Below, piece after piece: positions 43,347 through 54,593 of a DNA stretch of 64,000 nt. The position numbers were made by a program, and so were the translations under genes. Numbering within the stretch: the stretch's first letter is position 1; each line of letters begins with the position of its first letter. A model generated the notes under the pieces. The model ran no database searches, had not been told where the DNA came from, and worked only from the letters and a program-made list of their open reading frames with translations. The DNA is taken from positions 992,001 to 1,056,000 of the forward strand of contig OY978102.1 in assembly GCA_963854735.1 (NCBI GenBank). Reading direction: 5' to 3'. The stretch comes from Marvania coccoides. Lineage: Eukaryota; Chlorophyta; Trebouxiophyceae; Chlorellales; Chlorellaceae.

Positions 43347-45678
43347 TCAAGCGGGGGGCGGGGGCGGGGGAGGGGGGGGGGTGAATGGGCAGAAGCCGCA
43401 GCGTTTGAGGCGTTTGGTTGCGCCAATGGCAATGAGGCGGCGGACATCAAGGTCGACGGCCCAAGTGCGGTTGCCAGGCGGCATCCCGTTCTTATAGTAT
43501 CGCATGATGTCAATGTCGCCGGTGGCGGGCCAGACAGGGTAGTTGGTGGCGGAAGCAGAGGGCTCTTGAAGGAGAGTTGTCGATCCCTGAACAAAAGTGA
43601 GCAAAAAGAAAGGGAAAATCAGCGTGAGAGGACACGGAAATTAATAGCAAAAAAAACTAGGCAGTGAAGTATTGCACATCTGCACTAAAAATTTTAAAAC
43701 CTCTCACCTTGTGCGTCCAAGACTCCAGGAAGCTCTTGGCCTCCGTCAGAACGGTGTGGCCCCACTCGTGCGCCGCCGTTTCCTTGAACTCGTAGTCGGC
43801 GAAGGCCTGCCAGTTGGTGGCGTTGCCAAACTTGGCACACCCCTCGTTGTACCACATCGTCATGTCCAAGCCCACAACCGGAATGCCGGGGTTGTTGCTG
43901 CGCTCGCACGCCTTTTTCACGGTTTTGGCATGTTTGAGCGAAGTGGCATAGCCGCTTGCAGACTCCAGGACTCGAACATGGACATCGTACTTGATTAATC
44001 CAACAGTGATCGCCCGAAAGCCCACGCGCGACCAATTCTCTGCGATGCCTTGCTTGATGAGGAGCTTGAGCTTGGGCACCAGCGAGTCGGGGGGCGCAGA
44101 GAAGATAGCCTTCTTTATGTTGAGGTAAATCGTGACGACGATGCGCTTTGGATTGCAATGGATGTACTCCTGCACGAATGTTCTTGGTAACGCAATAGTG
44201 ACTTTCCGCATAAAATAAAAGGAGGGGCACAATTTCAACCTCCTTGGCTGGAAATGGGCTTGGTAAAGGGGAAGAAATATATGCCATGCACTGCAAAATT
44301 CGAAGCGCACCGTGACGGAAACATAATTCTTCCTGCTGCCTCCAATGGCATTGGCGATGGTTTTGGAGGCTGAAGCGTCGTCACGCCACAGAGTGGTGGT
44401 GCCGTAATTCAAGCTGACAGTCGCGCCGCCCACGTTGGTCTTCTCAGCCGTCTGACCAGCCACCACGGAGCTGCCGGCCTTGGAGAACTTAACAAACGGG
44501 TCTGGATTCCCACCGAAAAGGTCCCAGGAGGCAAGGTTCTGCACAGTTACAGAGGCATAAATACTTTGATAAAAAAAAATGGGGACTGGCTGGGTCATAT
44601 GCTCAATATACTCCGAGATGGGACTGTGCAAGTTAGAAAAATCCGCAGAAACCACTGCTAAAACACTCACGTCAGAACGTGGGATGCTGGTGAGGTAGCT
44701 GCCATCGGCCTTGGTGAAGGTCGAGCCCATGAAATCATCGGGATCAGGGAAAGGGTCGTTGTCGTAGATGCTGGCCTTGGCGCCAATCGCTCCAACGCAG
44801 GTCTCTTGCCAGACGAGCTTTCCGGAGACAATGAAACGAGGTATCTAGAAGAAGAAAAATGTTTTGTCGTCAGAAGGCTGCTTTGCAGTCGGCAGTGTTG
44901 AATATTTTGCTGGAAATAAATGTTGTGAACTGACCGCCATATTCTTGCCAGAAAGGCTGCTGGCCACGTTGGAGAACTCTCCAGACCGGTAGTATACCTT
45001 CCCGGCAATTTTCACCTACGGCGAAACGAAAAAAAAAAGCGGGGTGGGTGGGGACTCTAAATCGAATTTGAGCGGGCGAGGGGCAAGATGAACGGAACAC
45101 GTGTTTTAATGCAGAAATGTAGAGTAGCTGCTCACCTCGAGGACAATATCGGGGTTGGTGGCGCTAAAGCAGCAGGTGTCCCAGTTTTTAACGAGGTAGG
45201 TGATGACGTAGGTACCGTCTGCCTTGGAGACGGCAGACCCCATGGTCTCACGGCCGACAACGTCCTTGTCATAAGCAGTAATGGTAGCTCCTGAGATAAC
45301 CTGCAGCGGGGCGTCGGCCCACCAGATCTTGCCGGAGACGGTGCGAGTCGCGAGCAGGTGGCGTCGAGGCTCCACGGAGGAGGTATCGATGGTGACGGCA
45401 TCGCTGACTTGCAGGGGGTTTCTAGCCTCGGCGCACAACCCTGCAGCAGCAGCAGATTGGAAACAAGTGAAGAAATACATTTGGGGAAGAAGATCGAATG
45501 TGAAATTTGAAGATTTAGTATTGCTGACGAAAATGCGAGATCCATCTAGAGACAGATACAGATCCATCTAGAGACAGACTGAACATCCAGACAGTGCCGG
45601 ATTCAAAATTTGTCGGCTTTTCAATTTACCGAGTAGGAGTAGTACGCCAACTTGGCGTACAACCGTCATCCTAGGCAT
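43347..45678 (-). CDS. Secreted protein with two transthyretin-like modules and a HEWGH metalloprotease-like domain
   Basis: Seven exons on the minus strand (45678-45630, 45440-45136, 45015-44935, 44844-44671, 44538-44311, 44169-43708, 43586-43347) give 512 residues. The signal peptide (MPRMTVVRQVGVLLLLGLCA) is split by intron 1. Residues about 50-190 and 195-270 look like two transthyretin-like beta modules (VSGKIWWADAPLQVISGATI, then SKADGTYVITY; VSGKLVWQETCVGAIGAKAS, then FTKADGSY). The C-terminal part contains AAHEWGHTVL (HExxH at residues 413-417), typical of zinc proteases, followed by IDIMRYYK that may be a Met-turn. The third metal ligand is not certain. The tail is a proline run encoded by C-rich DNA. 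The whole arrangement is not one I recognise. A protease role is inferred from HExxH. Confidence 0.75.
44595..44615 (+). repeat. Recurrent CATATGCYCA motif, copy in a protease-gene intron
   Basis: It reads TCATATGCTCAATATACTCC and then G. It lies in the intron between exons 4 and 5 of the transthyretin-like/protease gene, antisense to that gene. Confidence 0.6.
45539..45578. repeat. Two copies of an 18-nt repeat in an intron
   Basis: GATCCATCTAGAGACAGA occurs twice with a 22-nt period inside intron 1 of the transthyretin-like/protease gene. Confidence 0.8.
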
Positions 45679-46299
45679 CTCGTTGGAGGAGTAGAAAAGA
45701 CTCCGGTTGCTGCCCAGATGTCCGGATCTCGAAAAATAACTATGTATAACACACGATCTAGTGAATGGGAGGGAAGGACCACGATGGTACTTCTGTGCAG
45801 GCTGATTCGGCATATTTGCCCACATTCTTTTTCGCTGTTCAAATTGAATTTCGAAAGCTGCGAATGCCGTACACACGAATGTGGGCTCACTGGCGAAGAG
45901 AGGGAGTCACAGGGCCGGTGCCCAGCCCTCAAAGGAACACAAAATTATCATCTGAAGAGATTCTCAGCTGTTTTCTTGTTGTTGGGCCTTAGAGACTGCG
46001 TGATTTTGCCTCTGCTTGGCTGTTTACACGCTGGTAACAAAAGGCAAACAGCAGCCTGCTCCCAGGCTCACAGAGCTGAGAGTTGAAAGGTTTATTGTCA
46101 GCGCCAGCAAATGCCTCCCAATATTTTCATTAACGTTTACAACCCGCCCTTCTCAACCCAGAGTCCAATTCCAGTCTCTGGAGGAATATCCATAACATAA
46201 TTGTATACTATATATATAGTTCATCATCAACGGAAAGAAGGAAAATCACGCTCGGGGGACAGATGCCTCTTTTAAACACACATAACGCCCCACACACAA
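45679..46299. other. Intergenic stretch between two minus-strand genes
   Basis: Non-coding. It holds the promoter side of the protease gene and the 3' flank of the coiled-coil gene, with TTACA at 46137-46141 (TGTAA on the minus strand, about 160 nt after that stop). Short open frames lack features. Confidence 0.4.
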
Positions 46300-47418
46300 T
46301 CACGCCCTGCCATTGGTCTTGAGCAGTCCCGTCAACCGCCCCTCCACACCGCACAGCACCGGGTGCGTGGCCCTGTGCAGCGCCGCACTTGACGCCACGA
46401 CGCGGGTGAGCTCAGCGCACAAAGCACGTACCTGCACCTCCAGCCGCGCACACCGTGCCTGCTCCGCCAATACCTCCGCCTCCGCTCGCCTCAGTCGTTG
46501 CTCTCGTCGCCTCTCCGCCTTACTATTGCCGCCGATTTCCTCTCCCCCGCCGCTGCTGCTGTGCTCTCCTTCTGCCATGTCTTCGTCCCCCTCTTCGTCC
46601 AATCCATTCATTCCCCAGCTCGCGCTCTCTTCCAGAATGTCCTTCAACCGGTCGATCTGCCGCAGCGCCTCCTGCGTCTGCGCCTCCCAGCTTTGCGCGA
46701 GCTCGCTCGCTTGCACCGCAGCTTCTGCCAGCGCCACGTTTTCTATCGACAGCCGCTCTGCGTCCGCCGCCTGCGAGTCCAGCGCCTCAATCAACCGGTC
46801 CCGCGCCGTCTTCAGCTGCGCCACGCGCTGCTGCAGCTGTTCTGCCTCCTCCCCGTCCCCTTTGGTGCCTCTGGCTTTGGACTTTGAGCGCTGCTGCTGC
46901 TGCAGCGCCCGCATCTTCTTCTCCGCCGCCACCAGCTTCTCCGCAGTCTTGGCGGTCTCTGCCCGCGAGGCGTCCAGCTGCTTCACCAGCGCAGTGCTGG
47001 CGTCACGCTCGTTGTCGAGCTCTTTCAACAGCACCTCTAGGTCCTGCTGCTGCTCGGCTGCTGCGACGGCTGCGGGGCGGGTGGCGGTGGCGAGCTGCTC
47101 CCTGACGATTGCTGCCTCCTCCTCAGCCTCTGTGGCCCTGCTCTCCAGCAGCAGCACCGTCTTTGCCAGCTCGTCTCGAGCACGCTGCAGGAGGGTAGGG
47201 AGGGGTGAGAAATGAGGGTTGATGATAAGGGACGTCTATCATGACATTCACTGCGTTGTCATGAAGAGAAATGAGCAGCTGCTGAGCGCTCTAAAACTCA
47301 CTTTGAGCCTCGCCCGGTCTTCCTCTGCAGCCTCTCGCCGCTCCCGCTCCTCCTGCAGCGCCTTGGTCAGGTTATCACAGCGCCAGCGGAGCTCCTCTGC
47401 GGTCAGGTTGGCCTCCAT
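46300..47418 (-). CDS. Long coiled-coil protein of unknown function
   Basis: Two exons on the minus strand (47418-47302, 47184-46300; phase 0) give 333 residues. Almost the whole chain is heptad-rich, with many Ala, Glu, Gln, Arg and Leu residues (for example NLTKALQEERERREAAEEDR and KTAEKLVAAEKKMRALQQQQ). A short acidic break with Gly and Ser (GLDEEGDEDMAEGEHSSSGG) at about residue 225 separates a last helical region. There is no signal or membrane segment. It is a structural or adaptor-type coiled coil, and more cannot be said because such sequences converge. Confidence 0.7.
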
Positions 47419-47883
47419 CCCGGAGGATTTTGGTTGTTGCTATTTGTGAAACCGAGAATTGCAATTGCAAAAGTTGCGCAAACGAAGCCGATTGCAAAGG
47501 GGCGAGCGCGTAGAGATAACCTTTGTTGTAGTATTGAATTAAGAGTTTTAAATGAATTCCGTATCGCGAAAATGAGCCGAATTGGTTGATTTTTTTCTTG
47601 TGTACTTTTTGAATTTATGGCAAGACAGCTGGCCAGATTTAACATTACTACATTCATTCATTTGGAGGGTAGGCTAAAGCTGCCGATGAGAGCCATCTAC
47701 ACTGTGTTTATACTCTTGCGGCTTGAAAAAAACAGTTAATGAAAATCAATACAAAAATTACAAGGCGTCGGTGGGTTTTTTCCAATGCTCATGCTGTGCA
47801 GGCTCAGCTCATCAGAGAAATGGAAACTGCGAGGCAATGCAAGAATCGAAAATCAAACTACCAATTAGTAAAATCGTTCTTTT
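47419..47883. other. Intergenic stretch between coiled-coil gene and COQ4
   Basis: AT-rich. It contains the coiled-coil gene promoter and the COQ4 3' UTR with TTACA at 47758-47762 (TGTAA on the minus strand, 122 nt after the COQ4 stop). No coding signal is seen. Confidence 0.4.
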
Positions 47884-48825
47884 TTATTTACTTTCCTCCT
47901 CGTCAGCCGCCGCCGCCGCCGCTTCACCGCCAACCGCTCCGCCACCGCCAGTCTTCGCGTTCTGCGCACCCCTGGCGGGCTGCCCCGGCGGCGCCGGCAC
48001 GATCCTCCACCTCGCTCGCACCTCCTCCAGCTCCTCTTCAAAGTGCCTCTCGTAATATATCGTCATCAGATCCGCCGCCTGCGCGCCGGCCCGCACCGCC
48101 CACGGCAGGAACACTGCGTTCATCAGAGCCCTGTCTTCGCGCCGCATGCGCCACTCCCCCGCCGCCACCGCCATCGCCGTCATCGGCAGCCCCGTCTGCA
48201 CGAATTCCACCGCCTTCAACGCCGCTTCGCCAAACACATCTGTGTGGCATCCGAATAAAACATGCCAAAAGTCGTGGACTTCTCGCGCGCGGGCCGCCAC
48301 CCACGCCAGCTCTGCGTCGTCCACAAACCGCACCACGGGGCGCTCGTCCGCGCGGAAACCGCGCGCCCCCATGAAGCTAGCGTAAGCGCCGCCGAAAGTG
48401 GAAGGAGGGAGATCCCAAGCAGGGGCGACTGTTTCGTCGGTGATGCGGGGGCGGGCGGCTAGCAGGTCGCGGCCCTCGGGGGTGCGGCGCATGCGGTCGC
48501 GGATGGCTCGGAGGGCAGGCACGCCGGTGGTTTCGCCGACAACTGCCACGAGATCACCGCGGCGGGGGTCGGAGAAGGCTCCCAGGGAGGCGAGGAGGGC
48601 GAGGGCGCCCTTTTGAAGGGGGGAGAGCGGGATGTGGGTGGGGTAGGCGGGCGGGGAGGAGGGCGGGGAGAGGATGGAGGCGAAGAGGGAGAAGGGGAGT
48701 GGTGGTGATCCAGACATTTGAGTGGCAGGAGTGGTGGAGAACTGCAAGGAGAGCGCTGCCTGCAGCGCGGACGGGAAATCCCCTTGTGCATGCCTCCACA
48801 GGCTGAACGCCGCGGTGCGTTGCAT
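47884..48825 (-). CDS. COQ4: Ubiquinone biosynthesis protein COQ4
   Basis: COQ4 organises the mitochondrial CoQ synthome and takes part in C1 decarboxylation/hydroxylation of the ubiquinone head group. This intronless gene encodes 313 residues. The N-terminus MQRTAAFSLWRHAQGDFPSA is basic and amphipathic, a mitochondrial presequence. The family blocks are PLSPLQKGALALLASLGAFS, DPRRGDLVAVVGETTG, RDRMRRTPEGRDLL and RPRI. The metal-site motif HDxxH(x11)E is at residues 184-200 (HDFWHVLFGCHTDVFGE). The C-terminal 35 residues are an Ala/Gly/Glu extension beyond the usual end. It is paired head to head with the prolyl 4-hydroxylase gene. Confidence 0.95.
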   Translation of the reverse strand: MQRTAAFSLWRHAQGDFPSALQAALSLQFSTTPATQMSGSPPLPFSLFASILSPPSSPPAYPTHIPLSPLQKGALALLASLGAFSDPRRGDLVAVVGETTGVPALRAIRDRMRRTPEGRDLLAARPRITDETVAPAWDLPPSTFGGAYASFMGARGFRADERPVVRFVDDAELAWVAARAREVHDFWHVLFGCHTDVFGEAALKAVEFVQTGLPMTAMAVAAGEWRMRREDRALMNAVFLPWAVRAGAQAADLMTIYYERHFEEELEEVRARWRIVPAPPGQPARGAQNAKTGGGGAVGGEAAAAAADEEESK

Positions 48826-49107
48826 GTTCGATTTTGTTTAAACAAATGCTTTTTTTTTTTCAAAAATCTAAGAGACGAGGGCGACTCAGAGGCGTTCAAG
48901 GGGAGTTAATTCAAATTAAAAATGCATTTTAAAGCACGCTGGGTGTCCATATCTGTCGAAACACTCCAAAAATGTTTGAAAATCGCGGGAATGCAGACAC
49001 GTCGCTCTCTCGGCATTCCCCGTCTTTTTCAGTTTTGAACGCGTTACAGGGGATTCTAAGACTTAATACTAATTAAACTTGACCTACCTTGCGAATTAAC
49101 ACCCCAT
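48826..49107. promoter_or_regulatory. Shared 5' region of COQ4 and P4H
   Basis: This is the 282-nt gap between divergent start codons. No specific element is claimed. Confidence 0.4.
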
Positions 49108-50651
49108 ATGGCAAGATTAAGGCCCTTTTGGCTATTAACTTTGCTGAGCTGCGCGGCCTTCGGGTTCGCTAAAATTGCGGCAGACGAAAAGGAACTGCTT
49201 CCTGGTGCGTAATATTTTTCATCCTACAGCCGATGATTGCATCACAGCTCTCAACCTGCGGGTTTTTTTTTTAACTTCACCTTCTTTCCGCTACCGCTCC
49301 GTTGATTCCTACAGGCTGGCACTCCGAGGCCTACGTCCCCGAGGCCGTCAACATGCCTCGCATGGAGGTGTTGGACGAGGACGCTCGCATCTTCATGTTC
49401 CACAGCTTTTTGACACCTGAGGAGTGCGACCACATCATCTCGCTGGCAGAGCCTTACCTGGAGCGCTCGGGCGTTGTTTCCAACGACGACGGCCACAGCG
49501 AAGTGTCAGACATCCGCACCAGCAACGGCATGTTCCTCAACAGAGGTGCGCTGGTTTCGCAGGGATAGTTATTGGGAGATTAGAGGATAGGCGTTTTAAA
49601 ATTAAATTTTACTCTTCTGGGGGGCGCTCATTTTGAATGATTTTTGCCTGATTTAATTTTTCTCTCAGGCCATGACACCATTATTGCCGACATCGAGCGG
49701 CGCATCGCGCGCTGGACGCTGCTCCCGGTGGGCAACGGCGAGGGCTTCCAGGTGCTGCGGTACAACAAGAACGAAAAGTATGACGGCCATTATGACTACT
49801 TTTTCGACACGTCCTCCGTCTCCAACGGCGGCAATCGATACGCCACGGTCTTGATATATCTCAACGACGTTGAGGAGGGGGGTGAGACGGTGTTTCCCAA
49901 CATTCCCGCTCCTGGCGGTGCCAACGGGCCGGAGTTTAGCGACTGCGCTCGCCACCACCTAGCGGCCAAGCCCAAGAAGGGCAACGCCGTGCTGTTCCAC
50001 TCCATCAAGGCCACCGGCGAGCTGGAGCGCAGGTTGGCAAAAGAATGATATATTGGGTTTTCAGGCTGTATACTCAAAGCTACAGTTCATGTTCTCAAAC
50101 AACTTTTTTTCTACTTCACAAAGAAACGACTCTATTTGACCTCGTTTTCCTTCCTTTCTTTTCAGATCGCTGCATACCGCCTGCCCCGTGCTCAAGGGCA
50201 TCAAGTGGAGCGCCCCCAAGTGGATCCACGTGGGCCACTACGCCATGGGGGGGGAGCGCCCGGTGAGGGTGGACCAGAAGCCGCAGAAAATGGTGGGGCC
50301 TCACGGCTGCGAAGACAACGACGGTGAGACAATTTTTTCTCTTGAAATGCACCTGGTACCCGATCATGCACCACGATCAGACATGTAGAAAGAGATAAAA
50401 GTGTACCACGGCCGGTTTGCATCCGGGTTTTCTTTCTCGCGTCGATTTCATAATCTATCTTTCCTCTTTTCACAACCCTTGCAGATCTATGCGAGCAGTG
50501 GGCGGCCAGCGGCGAGTGCGAGAAAAATGCTGCGTACATGGTGGGCACGAAACTGCGACCGGGGCACTGCCTGTACGCGTGCAAGCGCTGCGACATGCTG
50601 GAGGGAACGGGCGGGAAGAAGGAGTACGTGACCAGCAAGACCGAAGAGTAA
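49108..50651 (+). CDS. Prolyl 4-hydroxylase with C-terminal ShK domain
   Basis: This 2-oxoglutarate/Fe(II) dioxygenase hydroxylates prolines of cell-wall-type proteins in the ER or Golgi. Five exons (49108-49204, 49315-49545, 49669-50032, 50166-50323, 50485-50651) give 338 residues. The N-terminal hydrophobic segment (FWLLTLLSCAAFGFA) is a signal peptide or anchor. The catalytic core shows FHSFLTPEECDHIISLA, RTSNGMFLNRG, VLRYNKNEKYDGHYDYF with the iron ligands His150 and Asp152, and SLHTACPVLKGIKWSAPKWI with the distal His234 and the 2-oxoglutarate-binding Lys. The last 60 residues are a six-Cys ShK module (CEDNDDLCEQWAASGECEKN...CLYACKRC), as in plant and algal P4Hs. TGTAA is at 50753-50757. 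Confidence 0.93.
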
Positions 50652-51591
50652 AATTTTGTGTCGGTGGTTTTGAATTATTTTTGAGAGGTTCCACTGGAGG
50701 AGGACGGAGAGCAAGGGAGTGCTGCTGCGTGATAACAATATATAATGGCTATTGTAACGGTGGCCAGAGGTATGGTGTTTTGGTCTCGACCAGGAGGGGA
50801 CTGATTTTAATTTTGAAATATCGGCATGCATGCATGCTTGCGGCTTTTCGTATACGTGTAATTTTTTTGCGTGTTTCCATCTTTCTGCTCTTTTTTGCTT
50901 CCTTGCTGACATTTGCGTTTTTTTTTTAAATAATTTACTAGACATAAAATACAACCGGTTGCTCAACAGGGTGGCCTTACATTAACATTAAATATACTAC
51001 TCACTACTAAGTGCTGGTAAATGCAACACTGCTACGATGATGTGAATGGCCAGGATCAAGTGGGAATGGTGCGGGAAGATGAGGAGAGAGAATGAAAGAA
51101 AGGAGGGTGATAAGGAAAAACCCGAGAAAGAAAGAGTGCAAGACTGCATTATACATAAAGAACAATGTTAAGGGGGGGGGGGGGCAAGCTGCTACGCAAG
51201 CGCATGGTGCCAATATATTGAATGAAAGAAAGCGAATTGCTTAGCTACGGTTTAATCAGCATGAAAGGAGGGATGCATCCAAAAAGTGATAGGGGGGGAA
51301 AGAGGAGAGATGCAACAAATTTGCAATAAAGCGTGTGCACCAATGTTGGAAAAAAATGTGCCAGTGCGTCAAACAACAACTAAAGGTCAGGTGTGCGTGA
51401 GAAGGGGAGGAACGTAGGGGAGGAATGAAATGGTAAAAAAGGGAGCCGAGGGGCTCCCAGTGGGCCGAAGGGCCAAGCTGGGCAAAGAGAGCTAAAAGAA
51501 GATCAGTCAAAAACTCAGAAATCAGAAGAGAAAATTAAGCGTATATAATCATAGGGAGAAAAAAATGCTCGTCAAATCAATCACAGAGAGG
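50652..51591. other. Convergent 3' region between P4H and the kinase
   Basis: Non-coding. The P4H side carries TGTAA at 50753-50757. From about 51050 on the plus strand is strongly purine-rich (pyrimidine-rich in the kinase transcript), with a 13-nt G run at 51172-51184. Confidence 0.5.
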
Positions 51592-54500
51592 TCACAGCGC
51601 TGCCGAATGCATGGCAGCGGCCAAAGAGGCGTCGATGTCAGTGGAATACTCCTCCGTCTCCACAGCCGAGTCCAGGGAGGTGGCAGCGCCAGAGGAGGCT
51701 GCGCCCACCAGCACCTGCCCCCTTTTTCGGTTGCGCGCCCCGGCGGTAGAGAGGTCTTTCTTCTGGTGGCCGTCCCAGCGGCCCACGTCGTCCAGGGTCG
51801 ACCGCAGCGACCTCAGAGAGGCTGAGGAAGAAAGCTCGGATCGGGAGGAAAGGAGGCCCGTCCTAAGCCCCGTGGGCAGGCTGTAGGTGGTGGAATGCGA
51901 AGACAGCCGCACCTCTGACACCACGCCAGCCTGGTTCTCAAAGGTAGCAGCCACCAGGATGACCTCGGGCGCCGCCGCTGCTGCCGCCACGGCGGAGGCG
52001 GCAGTGGGGGAAGACGGAGACGAAGAAGACGGTGAGGAGCTTTCAACTGACGCGGCAGAGCCACCGCTGTCTTGGGTGCCGCCGTCGGTATACGATGCCG
52101 ACACCGCCGTTGCCTGTGCTTCTGCCTCCACTTCTCGTCTCTCTCCCTCCTCGCTGACGCTGTCGTCTGCAAATGGCGCCAGCCCCGCGAAGGGAGTGGC
52201 CAGGCTGAGGTGGTTCAGCGCGGCGGCAGTGGGGTTGAATTCAACGGCATCAGGCGTGGCTGCCGGCACCTGCTGCTGCTGCTCTTCTGCCGCTACCACT
52301 GCTGCTGCCGCTGCAGCGAATGTGGGGTCCACGGCAACGGAGCCAAACGGCTGCTGCGCTGCAAACGCTGCAAACGGGCTGGGCGGATTATGCTGGGAGC
52401 AGTGAAAAGCTGCATCTTCAGCATGCGAAAACTGTCGCTGCAGCTGCGGTGCCGGCAGCGGGGCCTCCATCGCTTCTTCTGCCACCCTTGCGGCGTTTCT
52501 CGCAGCGGCAGCCTTGGGGGAGTAGAAACTGGCGTCGTCCTCAGACAGCGTGCTGTGCATGGCGTGGCGATACCGCCCCGGCGCCAGCTGCCCCTCCAGC
52601 TCCTCCAGGATCTGGGAGAAGCTCGGGCGGAGCGCCGCCACGGGGGCCATGCAGCGTCGGCACAGATCGGCCAGGAAGGGGTCGGCGTCCTCGGGGAGCG
52701 AGTCTATCAAGCTCTTGCCCTGCGTTACGTCGGAAAAAGTAATAACGAGTGAGAAGAAACGCAGAGGAAGCATATCACCTGCATTATTTTATACAGAACC
52801 CAAAATACAAGTATTCGATGCAATCAGGGTGTTTGAACGGACGAAAAGTGTACCAAAAACATGGGGTTTGAAGGGGTGGGTGAACGCAGTGATGATGCTA
52901 CTGACCTGGAAGCCCACCGCTCCTACCACCTGCATCGGGTGGAGACCATCCCACGGCGGCTGCCCCGTCAGGCACTCCCACAGCACCACGCCGTAGGAGT
53001 AGACGTCCGCGCCCTCGTCGTGCTTCTCGCTGCGCAGCACCTCGGGCGCCATCCACTCCGGAGTGCCGCCTCCGGTGCCGGACAGGGCGCTGCTGAAGCG
53101 GACGCGACTGAGCCCGAAATCGGCGATTTTGATGCGCCACTGCACAGCAAGCAACAAATAAAACACGGTCAGACAACGTCTTCATATATAGCTACGGTTT
53201 CAGCGTTTAAATGAGGGGGACAAAGGGGGCAGAACACCATTTTTAAACCCCCAAACACGCAAATGGCGCTACACAAAAATTCGTCTCCCTGTGAAGCTTA
53301 CCTTGTCATCTACGAGGATGTTTGGCGACTTGAGGTCCAGGTGAAGGAGCGGCGGCGAGCGGGAGTGCAGGTACGCCATGCCCCTCGCCACCGACACCGC
53401 CACGGTGCGCTGCAGCCGCACCTCCAGCGGGACGTTGCCCCCCTTCCTCAGCACCTTGAACAGCGACCCGCGAGACATAAACTCGGAGACGATGGCCAGG
53501 TGGGGGCGCTCGGTGTATCCCATGAACAGGATGAGGTTGGGGTGGCGCAGCGAGGCCAGCAGGTCGACTTCCTTGCGGAAACGCCCTCTGGCTATGTCAT
53601 CATGCAGCAACAGTACCTTGACTGCCACCAGCGTTCCTTGGTACTTGCCAATAAAGACCTCAGCGAAGCCGCCGACAGCCAGGCGGTGGCCCACGTGCAC
53701 TTGGGAGGGCTCGATCTCCCAGCTGGAGGAGGGGCAGCAGGAGGGCGATGACGGAGGGGAGGCAAGATCGTCGGTGCCGCCGCTGGTGCTGCGCAGGGGG
53801 AGATGGTCCAGGTCGTGCGCAAACGAGTCGATGGTGGACACGTCGGTGCCGCTGCTGAGGCGCACCGCCACGGGCGCAGGGGAAAAGGCGGTGGTGTGAC
53901 GGGGGCTGCTAGCAGGAGTTCTGGCCGGCGGGCTGTCTCTGCCTCCCCCGCCGACGAGCTCCTCGATGTGGAGGGTGGCGGGGCCGCGGGGGGTGCAGGG
54001 GTTGTGCAGGGAGGCGCCCCCGGCAGCGCTGCAGCCTGCTTCGAGCGCTGGGAGGGCGGGGCACGCTGCGGCCGCGTCGCCTTCGAAATGCGCGCGAAAG
54101 TGGTGGGTGACGCTGATGTCGACAGCGTTAGACATGGGGTCGGAGCTGGCACGGCGCACCTCCACGTAGGGGCCCCGCACGCCCGAGATTCTGTCGGGTT
54201 TAATGGGAAACACGTTGACGGTGTCTCTAATGTAGGCATCGGAGAGAGCCGTCTGGCGGTCATCGGTCTGTGGTGGAAATGATGGGAAAAGGGTGGTTAG
54301 CGAAGGAGATGGAGGGTTGCGAGAGAAAAGGAGATTTGTGTTCTGGAATGTCAAGTAATATCGTTGGTGAGATGGGTCTCAGAAGCAAAGGGCAATGCAC
54401 GGCCCCGGGGGCGTTGGAAACGAGTGATCGCATGGTAGTGAGAGAGGCGGCTCACCATGACCATGCAGAAAGGCTCGGTCTTGACGTCTGCACTGCCATT

Positions 54501-54593
54501 TCTTCGATGCTGCTGTGTGAGGGTGGGAGTTCCTCCAATATGCGAGGGGGGCTCGGCTGGCTGTATTGCCAGCCTGTCGTTGGGTTCCTCCAT
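51592..54593 (-). CDS. Raf-like (TKL) protein kinase with long Ser/Ala-rich tail
   Basis: Four exons on the minus strand (54593-54456, 54267-53302, 53139-52906, 52719-51592; all phase 0) give 821 residues. Residues 1-225 are low-complexity with Pro/Ser patches. The kinase domain spans about 229-485: a degenerate glycine loop (LAVGGFAEVFIGKYQGTLVA), the catalytic Lys at 263 (AVK), HLDLKSPNILVDDK with catalytic Asp 357, DFG at 375-377, GTPEWMAPEVLR and DVYSYGVVLWECLTGQPPW. The HLDLKSPN and WMAPEV forms place it with plant Raf-like or CTR1/EDR1-like dual-specificity kinases. About 330 residues rich in Ala, Ser, Gln and Glu follow, with a basic KKDLS..RNRKRG patch. The pathway is unknown. Confidence 0.88.

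Noticed and set aside
46313..47215. 300-codon plus-strand frame, Ser- and Cys-rich
   Set aside because: It is the antisense reading of the heptad-rich coiled-coil exon; Ala/Glu/Gln codons give Ser/Cys/Leu-rich complements.
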